From: Adiantum capillus-veneris
Taxonomy: Eukaryota > Streptophyta > Polypodiopsida > Polypodiales > Pteridaceae
NCBI GenBank assembly: GCA_014529385.2
Contig: CM043959.1
Coordinates: 12,334,309-12,398,308 of the forward strand
DNA length: 64,000 nt
Reading direction: 5' to 3'
The position numbers and the translations under genes were made by a program. Below are positions 32,172 through 43,763 of this stretch, in pieces (within the stretch, counting starts at the first letter, position 1; every line of letters starts with the position of its first letter). The notes below the pieces were generated by a model. The model had not been told where the DNA came from, searched no databases, and was given only the letters and a program-made list of their open reading frames with translations.

Positions 32172-32186
32172 TTTCTGATGCCATGT
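32172..32186 (-). other. Probable primer-binding site on the minus strand
   Basis: The minus-strand sequence directly after repeat B reads TGGCATCAGAAAACA, close to the initiator-Met copia site TGGTATCAGAGC. It implies that B is the 5' LTR of a minus-strand element. Confidence 0.6.
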
Positions 32187-32227
32187 CAAAGTTTACGATG
32201 CGGAAGCATCGAGCCAAGAGAGAATGC

Positions 32228-32319
<92 letters not shown>

Positions 32320-33182
32320 TTGAACCAACCAGTTGGGCAATGAATTAATGTTAGTTATAATGGGGGCTAAAGGTGCACTTATAATTATCTTGGGGGCCTT
32401 AAGTACCCTCCTCAAGAAATTTCGCTACCTCAAATCATGTCAAATAAGTAAAATATATACCTAAAGACAAATAATTAACTAGGGACTCATTGGGCCATTC
32501 GGTTGAGATGCTTAAACTTTAACACCCTCTCTGCAGCTCATAGTGGACATATGTAGGAATACCAAGTCAATGAAGAAGCTACCATGGACACCGCAATAGT
32601 AGTTGACTATTGGATACATCTCATATTTGTGAACTCCAACCTATCCCTACGAAGAATGCCATCTTGAGCATCGATTGCCTCTCATAGGAAATTGAACTAT
32701 GGACCACACTATGCCCAAAAATCCCCATTCATGAACTATAAACGCGACACATCCAAACTTTCCAAAGCAATGAATTGTCCATGATCCGAACAACAATAAT
32801 GGATTGTGCACACATCCATAGTGTTTTGTATGCAACATGTTGGTTCATTGCCACATGCTTGTGCCTTAATCTCCAACTAACGGGCTCAAACATCGATAAC
32901 TTGAACTCTAACACATGGGACCAAATCATTTATATGGAGTTGCTTTTGCCCCTCTCTATCACTCACAAGCCTCTCCCTCACTAAAGCATGTGGCGACAAT
33001 GGCCACCTGGCCAAAGATCTAGCCGACATGTGTGCCATGCCAATCTCATTAGTGCAAACACTATATGTGTTGTCCTCATCAACCTTGCCTTTTCCTTTGA
33101 CCTTTCTCAAAACTCAAACCTTGCTTTTGTCTTTAGACAAGTTGATCAACTCTACACAGTTATGAGGCCATATATAGCTCTT
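32187..33182 (-). repeat. Long direct repeat B, probable 5' LTR of the same element
   Basis: It begins TGTCAAAGTTTACGATGCGG and matches repeat A with a larger GA run (32230-32317) and scattered differences. On the minus strand its 3' end (TTTGACA) is followed directly by the primer site. The far end at about 33182 is where homology to A fades. Confidence 0.7.
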
Positions 33183-34683
33183 GCACATGCTATTGCTCAC
33201 GCCTGTGTATCCAATTTGATCCACATGCGCTGTACATCCCCCATTTCCTTGCAAACTGCTGACGAGATGACTGTGCACTGCACGTGCCTTTGCCGCTCTT
33301 AGCTCACAAGCTACACACTCGTGAGCTCTGCATTGTGTGTGTGTGTGTGTGTGTGTGCACCACTTCCTTACATTTGAAAAGCTTGAAGATCCCCTTCAAG
33401 CTGTTAAGCTCACAAGCTCTTCCTACATCCTATTCTATGTACACAGGCATATTCGATGTGCTTCTCTGCGTCTTGCATCTCTGTCTACTTGGAAATCATG
33501 AAAAAACTATCGCTGATTTTATTTTTTACAAATTATTTCTGTGCAGATTATCTTAAGGTGATAATTGAGTCTTTTGATACTAAAACTTGTTACAAGAATT
33601 TTTTTTACTTGCCTCTTTCTTGAACGTTGTTATAAGTTGCATCCTGATTTGTTACATTTTATAGAGATGGCTTATATGATCCTAGATTGTGGGGGCAGAT
33701 ATCGGATGCCTTGCTAGTGATGGTTTCTCTGATTTTATATTGACATTCATTTGGATTACTCTGCTTGGATTGGATATTTGTGCTTATGACCTACTAACAT
33801 GGATCATCCTCCTAACACATGCCTTTAAACAAAGGCGTGGTGGGAAGAGGAAAACTCAATAATCTTTGATGACAATAAATGTATCATCGCCCCTTCGGTA
33901 ATATTTAATATTGTTGATATCGTCGCTTAAAAAAAACTTGAGAAATCTTGACCTTGGTCTAACTTTGGCTTTACAGTGAAGGGATTTCTTTTTATCTTCT
34001 AGTTGTTGCTCCTTGTCATAGACTGATCTTAGTTTTGAAACTTGGTTGCCTATGGGAACTGGTTGCACTCACAAACACACTCACATATCAATTCGTTGGG
34101 AATCAATTATTGCATGGTTGTTTTACTTGGACCTCACCAACTGATTTTTGAATTCTTATATTGATTGCTAAGGACTTGGTCTTGTGATTTCTCTGCCTAA
34201 CTAATTGTGGTATACATGATTTTGTTTTTGGTAACTTCATCTGCAAAAAACTCATTATTGGTCTTTTTTTCCCTTTTTCTACTTTAAATGATGCTTAAGG
34301 ACTTTTCAGATTTTGACCAGGAATTTCATTGACGTGTTCACAAATGCGTGAACACATTAATAACATGCATTAATTACATAATTTATGTTGTGATCACATG
34401 TATATTCACACAATTTTTGCAATGACCGGCTTAAACTTGGTCTGCCTGTAAACCCTCCGGGATTTAGAGTTTACTTGGCGGGCCTACCAGGAATATCTAA
34501 ATCCCAACGGGCTATGTCATCACTATAGAGAGTGGATGATTAGGCACATTTTTAGCATTTTGGGAAAGATTTGGAGTGTTTAGAACTCCCGATTGGCTAG
34601 GAGGGTCCTTTTGGGAAGAAGGTCCTTATTTTAGGGATGATCATCTTTCCTTATAGGTTTGCCTAAGGCTACTGAGCCACTAG
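33183..34683. other. Unassigned stretch with TG microsatellite and a small hairpin
   Basis: No long open frame. (TG)n lies at 33334-33357. GGGATTTAGA (34459-34468) and TCTAAATCCC (34496-34505) form a perfect 10-base inverted repeat with a 27-base loop. Otherwise nothing is recognised. Confidence 0.5.
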
Positions 34684-35095
34684 TGTTAGAAGCAAGCTAA
34701 CTCGGATACCATTTTTTGGAGCTTTCATTGTAAAAACATTTATTATTTTGATGAATCGGGAATATAGTAACTCCTACTTTCCAGATAAACATTGTAATTG
34801 ATGAGCCGAGGCTACAAGCTTCCAGATTGTATCAACCTATCTTTAGTTAGAGCTCCCAGATTATTAGTTTTGACCACCAAAAACCTTGGCTAAGGTATAA
34901 AAGCCAATTTTTGTAAGTTTTTAATAAGTTTTTGGATAATAGAAACACAGTGTGAACTAACGACGCTCACCTCTCTCCTTCTCGCGCTTCCTACTTCCTC
35001 TCGGGTTGTCACATTGCAATCGCGTCTGTTGCATTGCAACCGCAGGTAAGAGCTCTATGCATTGACGTAAGCATTCACGGTATTTTTGTAGCTTT
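34684..35095 (+). repeat. 5' LTR of a Tat-like gypsy element, left arm
   Basis: It starts TGTTAG and matches the reverse complement of 43341-43763. A TATA box (TATAAAAG, 34895-34902) lies at the expected place. The end is set before TCGGTGACCCATGG, which occupies the position of the primer site. The right-arm version, GGCGTCGCCGACCC, is closer to the Asp-tRNA type. Confidence 0.65.
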
Positions 35096-36835
35096 TGACA
35101 TCGGTGACCCATGGCCTAATTTCATCATAAATAGGAATTTAAGCTTCAAAATCAAAAACTAAGTATAGTCAGGGTATTGAGGCATCATTGCTAAGCATTA
35201 TGGGTCGAAAATGACTAGGTCAAAAACTCACTGCTGTTAATAATTGCGATTTTTGCACTTAATCTAAAGTGAGATTTGAGACCATAAGCATGCGTGCTTA
35301 GGTCTTATAAACATGTACTAGAAGTTTCATTACGTTTGGATGTTGTTTGATGCTGTAACGCATGTGATTTGTTTGCCAATAAGCAATTAGCTTTTGGTGA
35401 TTTCAGTCATGTGAGTGTAGCTTGAGTTAGATGCTAGTTGTTTGTTGTTTGTTGTCTAAACTGAACAAGGTTGATACCAGAGACTCTATGCATGTGTACA
35501 AACATCTTTTGTAAAGGCCCATAGAATTTGAATCACTAAACTGACCAAAAACTTGGTAAAAACTAAATTCTGTACCAACTTTCGAGAACTTGGGTGTAAA
35601 TTGGAAAACTTTTGTTCAAACCAAGTTAAACTTGACTTATAGGCTTATATTGATGTGATAAACAAGTGTACATGCTCATTTGATCAAAATGATGCAAAAA
35701 TTTGCCAGATGTAAATAATCGTGATTATTTACTTTTGTCCCATTTTTCAACCTTTTTGACCAAGTCAGCATACCATTAGTTTAGCATGTTATATTAAGTC
35801 CACAAATAAAATTTGGCAAGATTTGGATCATTGGATTGAAAATTGTGGCCAAATTTGCAAAGTCAATCTGCAGATACAAAACTGATGACCATTTGAACAT
35901 AAAATTATCCAAACTTGATGAAACATGGCTAGGGAGCTTAAGTTGAGCTGCTTAACAGATCTGCGTCAAAATTGTTGCCAAAAAGTGCACAAAAATAGCA
36001 GGATAAATAATTGCGATTATTTATATTTGCTACCAAATTGGATATTTTCGCATATTTGAGTATACCACAAGGTCAAGTATACCAAGTAGACCACACAAAT
36101 CAATTTTGGTGAAGATTGGATCACAAAAGTGAAACTTAAGCCAGATTCTTGAAAACTGAGTATGCGGACACGAAACAGTTGATAACTTGAACAAATTTTG
36201 TTCAAACTTAGTGAAACTTGTCCAAAGACCTTAACAAGTTGCATACTTGGCAAATCAAGCCAAAAAGTGCAAAAAACTAAGAAAAGCAAACAATCCTGAT
36301 TATTTACTCTACTGACACACAGAGACATACTTTTTGACTTTTGAACTTGTACAGTGTTAGACCAATATAATACAAGGCCATCGGGCAATTGGATCCAAAT
36401 TGATACATGTTCACTCAGTTTCCAGGTTGCAGATTAGCCTTTGGCTTTTTGCAAAAGTAGAATCTGAAAGTTTCAATTGCTGACTCACTTAGCTCAATTT
36501 GAAGTGATACACATAGACCAATCGCAATAGCTCGCAAAAATTGTACAGTCTTTGTGAAAGAATAGCTAAGTTGATCAAAATTGATACGAATCACGTTGCA
36601 GACAAGGAATTGAAAGCTTGATAGAAGTTGCAAACAAATCAATCCGACGGTAAGTACTCTATCCAGGGCTTCATAAGTCTATATGAACCTTAGATCTGGT
36701 CATATACTAGCAAATCAAGGCATATTTGAAGAGACTGCTAGTAGAGTATCCACCGAAGAGGGTGTGAATCAAGGCTATCACTTGCACACTATCTTGCAAG
36801 AAGTCTCTGACACTTTTTCATAATCAACATCTGAA
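35096..36835 (+). repeat. Leader with repeated palindromes, left arm
   Basis: Non-coding, AT-rich. A palindrome like GTAAATAATCGTGATTATTT lies at 35711-35732, with variants at 36003-36024 and 36287-36308, about 290 bases apart, and a half-site at 35235. Between them recur TTTTGGTCAAA, AAACTTG, CCAAATTTG and GGCCAAATTTGC phrases, so the leader is built of diverged units of about 290 bases. It ends at the gag ATG. Confidence 0.75.
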
Positions 36836-38850
36836 ATGTCTTCCTATTCAACTCATTCAGAAACCGGAACGACAGTGCGATATAAGCACATATTCTATTT
36901 TTATAAGACTAATCGCCATGGAGCTCAGGTTTACTTGGATCCTAATGAAGAGTATTCTATTCGCATTGATGACCATGGCATAGAGTTTGAAGAGAAAATC
37001 AGGGCAAACAAACAAGAAAAAATGTAATGGATAGAAACGGAACTCAATATTTACAAGTCAAAAACCCTGACGTGATAGATAAGTGGGGTTTAGAAGTAAA
37101 TACCATAATTCCAGATATGGCAGTAAAAGAAGGACCACCGACTTTAGGATTTGAGGGGTATGATCAAGTTGATTTGAAGCCTTTGAAACGGCTTAGTACG
37201 GATAATCCTGGGATCGGAGTCTATTGTTGGGAGGATAGAAACGTCAAAGAACTCCTATGGACTTCTCATGCCAAATCAGGAAGCTAACACCCATGAAGAT
37301 CATCTATATCTTCAAAATCAAAGATAAGGGTTCAACATATCTACCAACCTATTTGTTTTGGGATTGTTATAACAATAAATTTGTTATGATGACTCCTAAG
37401 GAGGTGGAACAAACAAAATATCAAGGGTAGTCCATAAGGGATTGGATATTGGGCCAAGGACCAGAAACTATTCCCAGAGAAGAACTCCACGAGAGATCTT
37501 TTGAGAGTAATGTTAAAAAACCAGAAACCACCTCATCACAAGAAAATTGGGTGACACTTAAGCCAGTCCAGGGCTACATGAATCACTATTTCCAACAGAC
37601 TGGTTTGAAGGACTTGAAACAGGACCAACTGCCAGGAGACCGGGAGTTGAACCAAATAGACGTGTCAGATCAGCTGATTTTCAAAAGTGGGTCAGAAAAT
37701 ACAGTGGATCTGGGGATCCATATGACCACTGAGCAAGCTTTAAACAAGTGCAAAGAGCAGAATGCATATTTGATTTCCATACTTAATTCGAGGGATTTGG
37801 ACTGACATCAGAAGGAAAAGCACTGACATGGTTCCAAAACATTCCACCAAGGTCGATCATGGACTTGAATACATTAGCTCAAGGATTTGTAGCTGCATGT
37901 TCCAAAATGGGGATCAAACACAATATGGTAGCTCAAATCCATAGCTTCAAACAGAAACAAGGTGAGTCTGTTAGGGATTGTGCAACTAGAGTGAAGCAAT
38001 ACATTGCAAGATGCCCAGAGCTGGAGATACCTGCAAAAGAAAGATTTGTGGACAACCCATGTACATATATTAGCCTAATATGGCTCCAACTCAAAGACCA
38101 CCTATGGGTATGAAAATACCTCAACCTGTGTTGGGTCAACAACCTCCATATCTTGGACATAATGCAGTGCCTGTAAAGTACATGCATTCAGAGGGAGATA
38201 TAGATGAACAACCATTAGTGCCTGTTATACCCTATGTTGAGCCTAGTCTAGCTACAGTAATGGTAGAAGGAGATTGGTATTATTCACATCCACCACTAAT
38301 GGAAGAACCTGTGACTTATAATACACCGAGCTTGCATCGATGTACTATGTAGCTAATCAAGGTGTTAGACCTCCAATGGTAAGACCCATGTGATTAAGCA
38401 AGAACTGGAAACTGTTATAATTGTGGTGCAGATGATCATTGGAAAAATGAATGCCCAGAACCTGACAAGAACCTTAAGCCAATTGAAGCTTATTGCATAC
38501 AATGTTGCAAAAAGGGAGGACACTTCCCTGAGGATTGTCCAAAAAATCCTTTAAGCAAGGGTAAAACTGTAGTGAACGTAGTTCAAGTGATACCTTGTAG
38601 CTCATCTGAGAGTGAACCGATTGTTCCAATCAAGGTAATCACCAGAGCCCAAGCTAAGAAAAAGAAACATAACTCCTCGAATGATTTGGAGAATACTCAA
38701 AATTTCCTCTCAAAAGACCAAAAGAAGCAGAAGCAAGAGGTATGAGATGAGAAAACAAAAACAAAGGGCTGAAATTGAGGAGAAAGCAAAGAGACTATTC
38801 CAGAAAAAAATGAAAGAAATTGGAAGCGAAATCGAGGAAACCACAGTTTA
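36836..38850 (+). pseudogene. Tat-like gypsy Gag, left arm, heavily broken
   Basis: The ATG at 36836 opens MSSYSTHSE...RYKHI, repeated in the right arm. Frames shift at 37025 (TAA), near 37290 and near 37800. Pieces in order: an N-terminal part of unknown fold, the retrotrans_gag core (about 37800-38060: EGKALTWFQNIP, then QKQGESVRDCATRVKQYIARCP), a Pro/Tyr-rich linker, and two zinc knuckles, CYNCGADDHWKNEC (about 38414-38455) and CIQCCKKGGHFPEDC (about 38495-38539, with five residues instead of four between C and H). A Lys-rich tail follows. Gag would form the virus-like particle and bind RNA. Confidence 0.82.
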
Positions 38851-40231
38851 ATCTGGAGGATCAATTTTGGTAGACAAAATTTTTGAGCCTATTAATGGAG
38901 CCTTGGAAGCTTACCAAGCGGGACTTAAAGCAGGCCAAAACATGGAAAACAAATGGAAAAACTATCCTTCTCCAGACATGGAAGCAGCTAAGCTTGAAGC
39001 TTATCAAAATTTGGTAAGAATTACTCAAGAGACGCTGGAAAAACAAAAACCCAAGCTCGAGGGTATAGCAAAACCTGAGGAGCTTGTGGTAGAAACCAGT
39101 AAAGAAAAATCCAAAGTGGTGGTAGAACCCCACCTTGAAACAAAAGAGCTAGAACTTATAGTGCTAGACAACGAAGATGCCTTAGACAGAATTCCATTCG
39201 TGGAAGGAGATTGGCCAAGACACTTATGGGAAAAAGTTAGAGAGATTAATGATGGAAGCCTAACATTGAAGTCAGCTCCTATAGAGGAAGTTTGGTTAGA
39301 CAATCTACCCCCTGATATGGACATGGATGTACAATCCTTGTATGGGGATTGCGGCTCTGAAGCTTCAGGAATGTCTAAACCATTGACTTTGAAAACACTA
39401 CCTCTTACTTGGGCAACGAAGATGAATACATAGTGTGTAAAACCACTCAGATAAAAAGAGCGGAACAGACCCTAGAAGTAGACAACCTTCATTCAATCAT
39501 GTGTACACCCATTCAATGCACTCTTACTTTAGGAGAACTGTTAAAAATCAGACCATATTTATGGAATGATATACAGAAAACTCTAGAGAAGGTGGGGATA
39601 ACAGGCTTAATTGCAAAGAATTTGGGAAAATTGAAACACAAACTGGATATCAAAGAGATTCGATCTATTCCAATGAACAAAGTTGGAGAATACTACGAAG
39701 GGGAAGAAGGAAACACAGCCCTTCCAGTGAGATATAATGATATCGAAACCATGGCAATACTGGATAGCAGGGCAGGCATAGCCATAGCCACAAAAGTAGT
39801 ATGGGAATCCTGGGAACAACCAATCATTAGACAAACTCAAATTAAATTGCAATTGGCTGATGGACACATCGAAAGACCCTTAGGACTCCTTGAAAAAGTG
39901 ATAGTTAATTCATGTGGGATTGAATATCAACACACTTTATCCATAGTGGACTTTGAAAAGAAACTCAATTACAAAATCATCTTGGGAAGACCTTCCATGT
40001 GACAAGTACAACTCATCCAGGATTGGGGAAACAATTATCTGTACTTGAAGCAAGTGGGATCAATAACAAGGGTTAATCTAAAAGATCACACTTATAGAGA
40101 TGTCATGAAAACGCCCATACAAGAATTTGATTCAGTCTCTTCGGCTGAAACTAAGCTTACATCTTGTGAACAAAGACACACCTATTTGGATGTGTGGAGC
40201 CTCAGAAAACGGGAGCTTAAAACGAGAAGAA
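38851..40231 (+). pseudogene. Tat-like gypsy protease region, left arm
   Basis: The first open frame (38867-39433) is acidic, with coiled-coil-like LEAYQ.LV.ITQETLEKQKPKL. The second (39409-40002) holds the retropepsin: AILDSRAGIAIATK at the active-site position, then LADGHIERPLG and the C-terminal NYKIILGRP. Related elements have D-G/S-G-A, and here the glycine is arginine (D-S-R-A), probably inactivating. A TGA after GRPSM is followed in frame by an IQDWGNNYLYLK stretch, which breaks off where the inverted arm begins (about 40232). No RT is reached. Confidence 0.8.
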
Positions 40232-40853
40232 TGATCTTCATGGCCGTTAATTGTCCTGGCCTAGCATGAGAAGTCCACAAAAGATCTTTTATGTTCTTAT
40301 CTTGCCAACATTAGACTCCGATCCTAGGATTATCCGTACTAAGCCGTTTCAAGGGCTTCAAGTCTACTTGATCGTATCCCTCGAATTCCATAGTTGGTGG
40401 TCCTTCTTTTGCCGACATATCCTGGATTATACTGTTTACTTCTAATCCCCATTTGTCTATCACATCAGGATTTTCAACCTATACATATTGAGTTCCATTT
40501 CGATCCATGTACATTTTTCCTTGCTTGTTGGCCCTAACTTCTTCTTCGAACTTAATACCATGATCATCAATGCAAATAGCATACTCTTCGTTAGGATCCA
40601 AGTAAAACTGGCCTCCATGACGATTAGTCTTGTAAAAAGAGAGTATATGCTTGTAGCGCATTGTCGTTCTGATTTTTGAGTGAGTCGAGTAAGAAGACAT
40701 TTCGGATGTTGAATCTGAAAAAGTGTCCGAGACTTCTTTAGGAATTATGTGCAAGGAATTGCCTTGATTTGCACTTTCTTCAGTGGATACTCTACTGGTG
40801 TTTTCTCCAAATAGGCCTTGATTTCCTATTACACAACTGGATCTAAGGTTCAT
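40232..40853 (-). pseudogene. Tat-like gypsy Gag N-terminus, right arm
   Basis: The minus-strand frame repeats the left arm: MSSYSTHSK, RYKHILSFYKTNRHG, YLDPNEEYAI, then MDRNGTQYV. After a stop, NPDVIDKWGLEVN and EGYDQVDLKPLKRLSTDN follow. Upstream of the left-arm ATG position this copy stays open for some 50 further codons, including VSTEESANQGNSLHII. The homology to the left arm ends near 40232, at the equivalent of 37305. Confidence 0.8.
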
Positions 40854-43340
40854 ATAGACTTATGAAGCCCTGGATAGAGTACTCACCTTAGATTGACTTG
40901 TAGTCAATTTCCACTTGACTCAATTGCAACTTTCTGTTAAGCCACTGATTCCTCGTCCGGAACCTGATTCCTGTACAAAATTTGTCAAATTAGCTATTTT
41001 TCTATAAGGACAGTAGAGCTCTTGAGAACTCCAGTGATTGGTCTCTGTATTTCACTTCAATTCATGCTATGGAAGTTGAAATTTTGACTTTCAGATTCAG
41101 CTTAGCAAAATCAAAGGTTTAATCTACAATCTGTAAATTGAGTGTATCTGTACCTATTTTGATCCAATTGAACTGAAAATTTCCCAATGATCTTATTTTA
41201 TGCTGGTCTAACATTGTATAAGCCCAAAAGTCAAATTTGAAGTCTCTGGATAGCAGAATTAAATTATCGCAATTATTTACTTTTGTCACTTTTTTGCACT
41301 TTCTGGATGGGTTTGGCAAGTATACAACTTGTTAAAGCCCTTGGGCAAGTTTCAACAAGTTTGGACAAAATTTGATCAAGTTTACCCACTGTTCCGTGTT
41401 CGCAGGCTCTGATTTCGAGAATCTGGCTTAAGTCTCACTTTTGTGGTCCAAATTTCATCAAAATTGATTTGTGGGATCCAATTGATGTGCTTGACCTTGT
41501 GGTATACTTAAATTTGCAAAATCACCAAGTTTTGAAGCAAAAGTAAATAATTACGATTATTTACTTTTGACAATTTTTTACAAATTTTTGTCCCAACTTT
41601 GACACTGATCTATTAAGCACCTTATGTTAAGATCACTAGTCAATTTTCATTAAGTTTGGATAATTTTTGGTCAAATGGTTATCAATTATCTGTCCGCAGA
41701 CTCACTTTGCAATTTTTGTCACAGTTTTCACTCCAGTGATCCAAATCTTACCAAATTTGGTTTGTGGGATTATTACAACATGGTAAAGCTAATGGTATGC
41801 CAACTTGGTCAATAAAGTTCAAAAACAGGGCAGATGTAAATAATCGCTATTATTTACTTTTGTCAAATTTTTGCAAGTTTTTGGTCAACTGAGCATATGC
41901 ACATGTTTATCACATCAATATAAGCCTATGAATCAATTTTCACCAAGTTTGGATAAATTTTTCCTCTAGTCACACTCAAGATTCAAAAAGTCAGTACAAA
42001 CTTTAGTTTTCACCCAGTTTTTTGCCAGTTTAGTGATCCAAATTTCTTGGGCCTTTACAAAAGCTGTTTGTACACATGCAATGAGTCAATGGTATGAGCC
42101 TTAGCCAAATTAGAGCAAAAAGTTAATAATCGCGATTATTAACTTGAGGCTTGAAATGAGCATTTTTTTGAAATTTTCTCAAGGACAGTCCTTTTATGAT
42201 GTGTTTTAAACCTATGAATCAAGTCAAAACTTAGTTTGGCCTAAAAAGTCAAGAAAAAGTAAATAATCTGAGTTTTGGTCAACTTGTTGAAATTTTTACC
42301 TCGAAGTGTTCTTGAGCTTACCCACTGGTTCAGACAACTCTTAAGCTTACTCCCCAGTTGGATTGAGTGAATTCGAGTCTTTTCGTGCTCTTTCTAGCCG
42401 TAGATGTGAAATTCTGCAACCTTACATAACAACTTACACTTGATTCTTTCAGAGAGAGCAATGCTATGAAATCCACCTCAGATCCTACTTACCCTACTCC
42501 TAGTTTCTCATGCAATGGGGTTGTGGAAAGTGTCCACAAACACTCGTTTTCTTGTGTTTTTTATGTTATTCAGAGTCTTGATCTTAAGACTTGTTTCGTC
42601 TACCAACCATTCTCCAAATCCTAATCTAAATCTACAATCCTACAATCCTAAAGGTACACAGCACGTACGATTACTTCCAATCTACCTCTACACAACAAAA
42701 GACAACAATCTTAAGCTATGCGGTTTCTAAAAGAGAGTTTTGAACTCTAAGCGAATCTAGAGGAAGTTAAAGGACAATTACACAAGACACTCGTGTTTTT
42801 CCCTAGTTTAGGTCTCTTCGATCCTCGACAACAGCGCCAAATGTGGGACGCATGTCTAACCTCACCATCCTATCTTTTTGCAGTATTAGCGAGAACCACG
42901 ATTAATTTGTCAAACCATGGGATGAAGCTGACTCGACTAGTGCATAGAGGCTACAAGAGGTTGTCAATCATCTTGGAAAACAACTAACAACTCGCATCTA
43001 ACTCAAGCTACACTCAAGTGACTGAAATCACCAAAAGCCAATCACTCATCGGCAAGCAAATCACATCCGTTACAGCATCAAATGACATCCAAACGCAACG
43101 AAACTTCTAGGATAAGTTTATAAGACCTAAGCACACATGTCTATGGCTTCAAATCCCACTTTAGGTCAAGTTCCAAAATCACGATTATTAACAACAGTGG
43201 ATTTTTGACCTAGTCGTTTTCGACCCAGAATGCATCTAAATGCTTAGCAATGATGCCCCAATACCCCGCCTATGCTTAGTTTTCGATTTAAAAGTGTAAA
43301 TTTCTAGTTATGATGAAATTAGACCGTGGGTCGGCGACGC
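40854..43340 (-). repeat. Leader with repeated palindromes, right arm
   Basis: It mirrors 35096-36835 but is longer. Palindromes lie at 41260-41279, 41543-41564, 41836-41857 and 42122-42143, about 280-295 bases apart, with half-sites at 42259 and 43176. The one at 42122 is perfect over 22 bases (core TTAATAATCGCGATTATTAA). The 43000-43340 part aligns well with 35100-35450. Open frames within are short and without motifs. Confidence 0.78.
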
Positions 43341-43763
43341 CAAAAGCTACGAAATACTGTGAATGGCTTACGTGAATGCGTAGAGCTCTTACCTGCGGTT
43401 GCAATGCAACAAATGCATTCACAACGTGACAACCGGAGAGGGAGTAGGAAGCGCGAGAAGGAGAGAAGTGAGCGCCGTTAGCTGACGCTGTGTATTTCTT
43501 ATCCAAAAACTTATAGAAAACATACAAAAATTTGCTTTTATACCTTAGCCAAGATTTTTGGGTGGTCAAAAGTAATAATCTGGAGTTCTACCAAAGCTGG
43601 GAATTGAATGGCTAATACAATCTGGAAGCTTGTAGCCGTGGCTCATTAATTACAAGGTTCATCAAGAAAACAAGAGTTACAATATTCCCGATTTATCAAA
43701 ATAATAATTGTTTTTACAAGGAGAACTCTGAAAAATGGTGTCCATATTAGCTTGCTGCTAACA
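43341..43763 (-). repeat. 5' LTR of a Tat-like gypsy element, right arm
   Basis: On the minus strand it starts TGTTAGCAGCAAGC at 43763 and matches the left-arm LTR, including GGTATAAAAGC as TATA box. It ends in front of TTGGCGTCGCCGACCC, a diverged Asp-tRNA-type primer site. It abuts copia RT codons directly at 43764, so it inserted into or recombined with the copia gene. Confidence 0.7.

Noticed and set aside
33183-34683. Host gene between the retroelements
   Set aside because: Open frames do not exceed about 90 codons, and no splice-linked exons or domains could be followed by eye.
35700-42260. Regularly spaced palindromes as a CRISPR-like array or replication origin
   Set aside because: Spacing of about 290 bases, diverged long units and a retroelement leader context do not fit CRISPR. 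Nothing else supports an origin.
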